Shown: piece after piece, positions 56,641 to 64,000 of the stretch
Layout of the letters: each line of letters starts with the position of its first letter
Position numbering within the stretch: the stretch's first letter is position 1
Source: Carnegiea gigantea
Lineage: Eukaryota; Streptophyta; Magnoliopsida; Caryophyllales; Cactaceae
NCBI GenBank assembly: GCA_029747015.1
Contig: JAKOGI010000003.1
Span: 2,753,001-2,817,000 of the forward strand
Direction of reading: 5' to 3'
Length of the DNA stretch: 64,000 nt
The notes under the pieces: generated by a model
Seen by the model: the letters and a program-made list of their open reading frames with translations, nothing else
Databases searched by the model: none
What the model was told of the DNA's origin: nothing
Program-made: the position numbers and the translations under genes

Positions 56641-57505
56641 TAGCGTTAAGTGGGATCGAATACTCACTTGGATTTTCAGAAATCGAAACCAAATTCGACT
56701 GAGATGGGATCCTAAAATTTAAAACTGGTACCGGACTTGGTTGCAACCAGATCCTAGAATTTAGATCCGATCCCGGATCCGGTTGGGTTGGGGTCCGATT
56801 CTGGGTTCCCGGTTCTTGAGTAATGTTCTTTTTTTTTTTTCCTCACTTTCTCCTAAGAAAATAGAGAGGATGGGGGAACTCATATTTGAAGACAAATTCC
56901 TAAAAACTAAATTATAAGGTTAAATCAAATTCGCAATAAGCAGTACAGAAGATTCAAGTACTATAAAATAAACTCAGAGAATTGAAGCCAATGTTAATCA
57001 CAATCCCACAAATCAAGAGTACAAAACGAACGACAAGCCTAAAAATTATTTTATTAATTCACTTTAAATAGAGATAGAAAGAGTGATAAACTATCAAACT
57101 AACATAAGAACAAATATCTAGTAAGCAACAAGGCTCATGAAAAGAGGAAACAAAATTTGAAGGAAGAAAACCATGGTGGTTGGAGATGTATAGAGAGTAA
57201 GTCAGGGATAAATTGAAAGCAAAAAAGACAAAAAGTCGAATTGGGGTAATTGGGAGTTAGGTTTCGGCACAGAAGATACATCACTTGAGGAATACAGGTT
57301 TACTTTTTATATTTTTTAACAAATTCTTTAAATTTTGACCGGCTATTAAGCCCAAATCTCTTTCCAAACTTTCAGAACTCAGCATCGAGTCCAAAATTTT
57401 AAAATTGGTCCCAAAACCAGTCTAACAAGATCTGAATTCGTACCTATCGGATCCAAACGAATTCTGAATCTGAAATCGGTTACCTGATTTTGTTCTCGCC
57501 CCCTA
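56641..57505. mobile_element. Candidate hAT-type non-autonomous element
   Basis: Flanks GGTGTCAT (56633-56640) and GATGTCAC (57506-57513) agree at 6 of 8 positions. Ends TAGCGTTAAGTGGG and, reversed, TAGGGGGCGAGAAC match weakly. Both ends carry GGATCC/GATCCGA-rich subterminal motifs. No coding. Confidence 0.4.
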
Positions 57506-58003
57506 GATGTCACTAAATAGAGTAGATTTGAAGTAGATCTCGTTCATACCATGTACATCACAAGGCTTTAATGAAATAATTCAATTGACATAAACAAACT
57601 AACCCATAAAGACATGAAAATCCGGTGGCTGGGTGCTTACGCATGGTGGGCTACCCTCTTCTATAAGAGGAACTGCCCTCTCTCTCTCTCCACTATATTT
57701 ATAGGTCTCAGAGCGTGTCTGAATATTGCAATCAAGTTTGTGGGCCCTACTTCTGCGACCAACATATCTCGCTGCCAAGTTGAAGTTTCATCGCAATCTA
57801 GTTTTACCTGCGTGTAACACGCGGACATAAATTTTACCCCTTAAGCGGGGTAACTGGTCTCTTACCTTTTTTTGTAAGAGAATCAACATTGGTGTCCTCA
57901 TGTACGTACACAGACTTTCTATGGTCGTTAAAATTCAACAACGTCTATTTATTGATAACAGACCTGAAGTTCAATAGCGTGCATTGCGATGGTCTTATTT
58001 TAA

Positions 58004-58008
<5 letters not shown>

Positions 58009-58044
<36 letters not shown>
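58009..58044. repeat. (AT)n microsatellite
   Basis: About 18 uninterrupted AT units. Confidence 0.95.
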
Positions 58045-58047
<3 letters not shown>

Positions 58048-60266
58048 GCCTTATTGGAGTAGTCTCGCAAAAATTTTACAAGTTAAATTTTGTGTGTTAT
58101 TTTTTTAATTCTTAGTACTCAATCATTGACTTTTATATAGAGGTTTTAGAATGTGTTGAAAATTATGATCGATATATGTGATTATTTACGAATAACTTTA
58201 ATAAAAAGTTTGCTTAGATGAGTGAATGGATACACACACATATATATATGACTATTCATTATTCGGTACAGAATCAGACCAGATCGGACTGGGTAAATTC
58301 AATTCGATCTTTTGTCCTTTGTTTATCCTTGTTCAGTCTTCTATCTAGTCCTAATCTGGACCAACTAGAACGGACCGTGGATCAGGTTAAGTTTAGGGTT
58401 TTCAATATTTTGGATGCCTTTTGACTTTTGTTTTCCTTCACAGCTTCACGCAAAGTCCAAACCCTCATTCCTCAGTATATAGTGTAGCATAGTTTCTTTT
58501 ACGCAAATGCTCTTTTAACTTGAAGCATGGATGCTACAAAGATTCCTTTATTCCTTGTGCAATATAATAAGCGGCAAACTGAGCTTTGATCCTAAGATCT
58601 CTTGTGCAATCATTTAACTACAAATTAGCCGATGATTGAAGGTCAAAGATATGTTGTATGCTTAGCAATAATGATAGACCTCTTGTTGAATATCATCTTT
58701 AAGAACCATCAAACCGCCAATTTATATTAACATTGAATCGGTGGCAGATCTAGACATTTAAAATAAAGGTATCCATCTATTAACGTCACAATTGGTACAC
58801 ATTAACAAAAAAAAAAAAGAAATCATATAATACATATCATAGTAATTTACTTTATATAGACGCTCCATTTTATTTTTTTACCAAATGTTCTGTCTCTTCA
58901 CATTAACGAAACTTCATATGCAATAATAATATACCCTAGTTTTTTACTCAAATAAGGGGGGAAAAAAACTATGGCAGCCTACTACTACGTTTGCAGTTCT
59001 TTATAATTTGAGTTGATACATAAATTGTGCCAAAATTATAGAATTCTACAATTGCTTACTATTTATTAAAACCATTAGTTATGGAGCATAAATCATCAGC
59101 ACCAAGCACTAAGCTCCCTCCCCTCCCCCCAAAAGCATGAAGTGAATACGCCAAACATGATATAAAACTACAAATAAGCAATCTTCATCATTTAATCTCA
59201 CCAAAGGTGGAAAAAAAGAAATCAGCAAAGAAAATTCTACACGAAGAGCACATTGAAATTGAACAGTTGGAAAAACCAATGATAACAATAAAAGAAAATT
59301 AATGAGATTAATATTAGATTAAATCAAAAGTTTAAGACATATCATACGAGAAAGAAGTTCAAGAAAGTCGAATGTAGTTTTGCCTGAGAAAAAGAAATAG
59401 AGATCTGGGCTTGGATGCATCTAGTTTTATTTTATTTTTCGATCAAATTTCAACTTGATAACAGTAGTTTTTAAATTTAAAAAAAATTAAAAATATCGGT
59501 ATATGGGTTGGACATATTTAGAGAGTGTTTATAGTTTTTTGGGCCTAATTTGAGAGGTGTCCATATATATCAATATTACCTCCTTCAAAATAGCTCATTA
59601 AAAATTTTTTTGAGTTAGACACCCCTCCATTGTTCATAGATCCGCCCATGCATTGAATAGTCCGATATAGACTATATACTTTAACAGTCATGATAGATGA
59701 CTAGCACTTTAACAATAAATCTGCGGGTTGATTTTTTTAATTTCTTTTTCTTTTTATAATTATTTTGATGAGTCATAAATTCATAGTGGTAGAAAGTTTA
59801 AATGTGGAGTAATGCCTCACTCAAAATTTTCGTGTGCTAGTAAATGGTGTATCAGAAAAAATGCTAGAAATTAATGAATGAAGCCTGAATCACTGACGAC
59901 CCTTCTCTCTTTCCCTTTTTTTTCTTTTTTTGTGGGGGTTGGTGTATGTGTTTTAACCTTTGTCCTATATCTACATATTTCAACCCTTGTTTTCTTCTTT
60001 TATTTTAATTTTTTTTATTTTGTTTATGGGAGGGCCTAGATGTTATATTTAAAATAAAAAAAAGTTCGTGTATGATCAAATCAATATGGTTAAGGGTACA
60101 AAGGGTTGAGAGGATTTTGTAATATCGAGAAGTCAATCTGCATTGCATCATTTAAGCAAAACATTTGTTCTACTTCTCCATCGTCTTCTCTCATCAAATT
60201 CCTTCCCACTTACTCCCGCTAACTATACATTTTTCATGTAATGTCATGTCGATTTCTCTTTTCCTT

Positions 60267-60270
<4 letters not shown>

Positions 60271-60320
<50 letters not shown>
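60271..60320. repeat. (AT)n microsatellite
   Basis: Twenty-five uninterrupted AT units. Confidence 0.95.
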
Positions 60321-60324
<4 letters not shown>

Positions 60325-61805
60325 TCGATTCTTTTCTTTTTTTTAAGCATTTATATGTATATATAAATGTTTTCCATAACATGCCAATCTATCTCTTTTT
60401 GGTCTCATTTGTAATATTATCCCCTTGAATTTACTTCTAATTAAAGTTTGGGACATAGCTTATTAGAGCTTTGTTATTTTTGTACTTTTTCTTTCTAGGA
60501 TAAGCATGATTGTTTGTGGTTTAATAGGTACGTAGCTTCATTTTGGATACTAGTAAGTTTAATTGGTATGCAGCCGTTAAAATTGTTGTACTATTATAGA
60601 TTTGAATTTAAATTCCAACTACACCAATCATTGTACCGACTCTTTGGGAAGGACGGATAAGTCTACTTTTAAAATTAAAGTGTCAAATTGAAAGTGGGTT
60701 AGATTCGATTATCTAACTGCTAGTATAATGTTATCCATGTATGCAAGAAAGTACTTTTGCTTTTTTTAAGAATTAGAAACGGCACAAATGAAACCACCTA
60801 ATTAACATAGTTCTGATCATTAAATCAATGCTGGGAAGATAGCACAAATGCAACATTAGATTGTACCTAAGTAAATATTGCGTTTCGCACAGTCGTTAGT
60901 TAATGCTCATTTCAAATAATATACTCGAATAAAAAATAACTTAAAAAAGCTTTATTTTTATAAAATTGATACTTGTCAATGTACCATAAAGCCATTCACT
61001 TTTATATATCCCTCTGTGAAACTAATTTATAAAGAGTAAATACAATTTTTCTTTTTGTGGGAATGAGGCATAAAGATCGATATATGCAGGATCTGAAGTC
61101 AAGTTTCTGGTAACAACTCTCAGAAAATTTACGAGTTGAGCTAATTGACATCTACAAAGAATAAACACAATACATGCTTGCTAATCATACAACTTATGAG
61201 GGGTTAGCCGTTTAGCACCAACGAGTTATGGCTCAAGTGTTATGTAAGACACCTTCATCTAGGAGGTATATATCATGTTTAAATTAGGTAGGAGGCATGT
61301 TCCTTATAAAGGGAGGTGTTTCTTTGTCAACAGACGTTTATATTTGGTCTGTTCAAATTATGACTAATTTATTATCATCCCCTTAACTTATGAGCCCCAT
61401 TTGGTCTTACCCTGAAATAGTGGTCCTTTGCCATTATTACACAAATAAACATGATAATTAGGTGTTAGCAAATGAAGTATTTTCCTAAATAAATATTAAT
61501 GTTCATAAAAGTACATTTATAAACTATCATTGGGGAAAAACTTAGCTGCATTTAATTTGTTACTAACATATCATGTAGTTTGAAAAGAAAGGAGTTGATC
61601 GACTCCCTAGATATTTCATTATTGTTGTTTTTATTAGAGTATCAAACAGTTCTTGGACCTTTAACCATGATCTTAAACTTTCATTTGAAATTTTTGTTGC
61701 ACAATTCCCCCCTTCTTTGTTTTTGGGGGGGAGGGCGGCGGTGGGAGTTGGGAGATGTGTGGATGAGCGTTGGGTTGACATTGGAGGGTTGTTGGGAACG
61801 GTAAA

Positions 61806-61831
61806 TGAGAGAGAGAGAGAGAGAGAGAGAG
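61806..61831. repeat. (GA)n microsatellite
   Basis: About 13 GA units. Confidence 0.95.
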
Positions 61832-62599
61832 TTGAAAGTGAAGGATCCTAAGAAAAGCAAGCTTATGGTTTTGGAAAAGGGAGGAGTAAATGTGAAAAAT
61901 CTAAACATGCATGGTAAAGTACTCTGATCTCTCTTAACCTATTACCTGACTGTAAAATACATAGTGTAACGCACTCCCATGCAATGTAGAAGCTGATACT
62001 GCTGTTCAGGTAATTTATTGCATTTTCTTCTTTCATTCGCACACTCAGATCAGTACTCAGCTCTGCCAGTTTAATTTCCTCCTCCTCATCATCATCATCT
62101 CTTAGCTCATACATTCAACACACACTCATACATTCAACAGTGCAAAGAAGTGTGGAATGAGTGAATGCCTAAAAAAGTCGCATAAAATTTTGGTAGTCTG
62201 AAAATGCAAGACAGCAACTACCGTGATAGCATCTACAATATTATAACATAACAAAGACATAAATTCTTGAGAGCATTTAATTTCATTTATATATTCATAA
62301 AGGGGTAATCATTTTAAGTTTCATTTATATTAATCCCTTTTTTAAAAGAAAGGAATAATCATTCCATTTAGACCAGAGTCCTATAAATAGTGGATATTAA
62401 CAGTGTTAAATAGCTCAAAAATTAACTGTATTTGTGTCAGCTTCTGATTATATAGGCTTCTTTTTCCGTGCTGAGCATCAGTAGTAAAATGTTTGTCATG
62501 GCAGCTGTTCTTAAATACATAAATTATGTGCAGCTGATCTCATCATGAATTTATATTTTCTTCCTTATTTAATTAAATATATATCTATCAAACTTGAAG

Positions 62600-62826
62600 A
62601 CAAGCAATGGAAAACGTGGGTTGAGAACTTCCCGTTCTTTCCTGTCCTTTAACATAATGCAATGGCATCTATATATACAATGCTAAGGTACCTAACTTGC
62701 CTAATTTACATAAGAATAGGAAGGCAAGTTCACATAATATAGGAAAGCTAATAATATCTCTGAATGACAGCAATATCTATGCTAAAAATAATAGACAATC
62801 ATATCTCAATATCTCGTAACCCAAGA
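62600..62826 (-). repeat. 3' LTR of the right-edge copia element (left limit uncertain)
   Basis: On the minus strand the purine tract TTGAGGGGGAG (62837-62827) is followed by TCTTGGGTTACGAGATATTG, where a TGTTGGG-type LTR start is expected (one base changed). A TATA-like TGTATATATAG lies near 62670-62680. Without the other LTR in the window, the far end cannot be fixed. Confidence 0.55.
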
Positions 62827-62833
62827 CTCCCCC

Positions 62834-64000
62834 TCAAGTTGGAGCATGGGGATCGATCATGCCCAACTTGGCACGTAAGAACTGAAATCGGTGTCGGCCC
62901 AATGGTTTGGTAAAGGCATCCGCAGGTTGGTGTTTGGAGCCAATATAGGACAGGTGAAAAAGCCCAGATAAGAACTTTTCCCGCACAAAGTGACAGTCAA
63001 TTTCAATGTGCTTAGTCCGCTCGTGGAACACAGGATTTTTGGCGATGTGAATGGCGGCTTGACTATCACAAAACAACCGCATCGGTTGAGAATGAAAAAC
63101 ACCTAACGAGGCTAAGAATGTCTTCAGCCAAACTAGTTCACTTGTCACAGCAGCCATAGCACGATATTCGGCCTCGGCAGAGGAACCAGAAATAGTAGTC
63201 TGTTTCTTCGTCTTCCATAGGACAGGAGATCCTCCAATAGTGATGAAGTAACCAGTCAATGACCTTCGGGTGATGGGACATGCTCCCCAGTCTGAATCAC
63301 AAAAGGCTGTAACCTGAAGAGCACGATCAGAACGAAGAAGAATACCCAATCCCGGAGTCCCTTTGAGATAGCGTAAGACACGTCGAGCTGCATCAAAATG
63401 CTCAACACGCGGATTCTGCATAAATTGTGATAAAATATGAACCGCATAGGAAAGCTCAGGACGGGTGATGGTTAGATAAATGAGGCGCCCAATGAGACGT
63501 CTATAAGAGCTAGGATCATTCAAATAGCAGCCAGTAGCCAAGGCGAGCTTGTGATTTTCTTCTACTGGAAAATCAACCGGTTTAGAGCCCAGCATACCAC
63601 ACTCATCGACAATCTCTAAGGCATATTTCCTTTGACTCAAGAATATCCCTTGTGGCCCACGCGCAACCTCGATCCCCAAAAAATACTTCAAAGGCCCAAG
63701 ATCTTTAATCTTAAAGCATGTATGCAGGTAGCCCTTAAACGTTTGACAAGCTTGAGAATCGTTGCCCGCCAAAATAATATCATCAACGTATACTAAGAGG
63801 GCTAAAAAGACGGTTCCCTTGCGATAAGTGAAAAGAGAATAATCTGCGTAAGAGCGAGCAAAGCCGTAGGTCATCAGCGTGGAAGACAACTTTGCAAACC
63901 ATTGACGGGGTGCCTGTTTAAGGCCATAAAGGGATTTCTGAAGCTGGCACACTTTCTGTTGACTCCCTGTAGAAAACCCAGGAGGAGGAATCATATACAC
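62834..64000 (-). mobile_element. Ty1/copia reverse transcriptase-RNase H, open frame running off the right edge
   Basis: 388 codons open to the window edge, ending TAG at 62834-62836 inside the purine tract. Visible in order: QLQKSLYGLKQAPRQWF, LLVYVDDIILAGND (intact YVDD catalytic box), DLGPLKYFLGIEVARG, YRRLIGRLIYLTITRPELSY, then RNase H with FCDSDWGACPITRRSLTGYF, SSAEAEYRAMA, LFCDSQAAIHIAKNP and HFVREKFLSGLF, and the C-terminal DAFTKPLGRHRF. The catalytic acidic residues of RNase H (D, E, D) are present. It has no stop or frameshift, unlike the copia element at 7414-12557, so this is a younger copy. Gag, protease and integrase would lie to the right, outside the window. The apparent start Met at 64000 is only the window edge. 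Confidence 0.92.

Larger units (their letters stand above)
57506..62600. other. AT-rich intergenic sequence with microsatellites
   Basis: No gene recognised over about 5 kb. A minus-strand frame starting at 62114 begins with an acidic stretch (ELRDDDDEEEEIKLAELS) and could be an exon of an unrecognised gene. I saw no matching exons and do not call it. Confidence 0.4.

Noticed and set aside
61863..62114. Acidic minus-strand frame as a first exon
   Set aside because: The first 35 residues look protein-like, but a GAT/GAG repeat explains them and no further exon was found.
1..64000. CRISPR-like arrays, operons, prokaryotic systems
   Set aside because: The sequence is eukaryotic nuclear DNA. 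The only regularly repeated units are MITE interiors and microsatellites, without the spacer structure of a CRISPR array.

Overview
This is nuclear DNA from a flowering plant, most likely a eudicot. The window is AT-rich, its genes carry GT-AG introns, and its gene families (egg-cell EC1, arabinogalactan peptide, plant dihydrofolate synthetase, MTM1-type carrier) are plant ones. I cannot name the species. There are no prokaryotic features, and I saw no rRNA or functional tRNA gene.

Layout. Positions 1-16.4 kb are a graveyard of transposable elements. A minus-strand non-autonomous LTR element with very long LTRs (right LTR 3.2 kb, left one cut by the window edge) abuts the 3' half of a dead LINE. 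A decayed Ty1/copia element with ~107-bp LTRs follows (7414-12557), then another dead LINE fragment with the reverse-transcriptase part. From 16.7 to 50.7 kb lies a gene-bearing stretch with five supportable genes: an MTM1/SLC25A39-40-like mitochondrial carrier (+, 10 coding exons, 423 aa); a two-exon arabinogalactan peptide (-, 59 aa); a single-exon egg-cell-secreted EC1-like protein (+, 129 aa); an acidic, coiled-coil, probably nuclear protein of unknown function (-, 3 exons, 597 aa); and dihydrofolate synthetase (+, 10 coding exons, about 551 aa). Between them are an intronless broken copy of a TPR-domain gene, a minus-strand RTE-type LINE with its 3' tail repeated elsewhere, two tRNA-headed SINE candidates, and a broken partial copy of the acidic-protein gene immediately downstream of EC1. 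From 50.7 kb to the end there is no supportable host gene: hAT-type elements, a compound TRIM cluster and microsatellites lead to a minus-strand copia element with an open reverse transcriptase-RNase H frame running off the right edge.

The five genes do not form a pathway. MTM1 and dihydrofolate synthetase both point to mitochondrial metal/one-carbon metabolism, the arabinogalactan peptide to the cell surface, and EC1 to fertilisation. The most interesting material is in the small elements: a Tourist-like family with one terminal sequence but two different internal minisatellites (including two copies inserted end to end sharing a TTA); a SINE whose 3' part matches the local RTE LINE; an inverted TRIM pair; and six recurrent poly-T/poly-G composite tracts.
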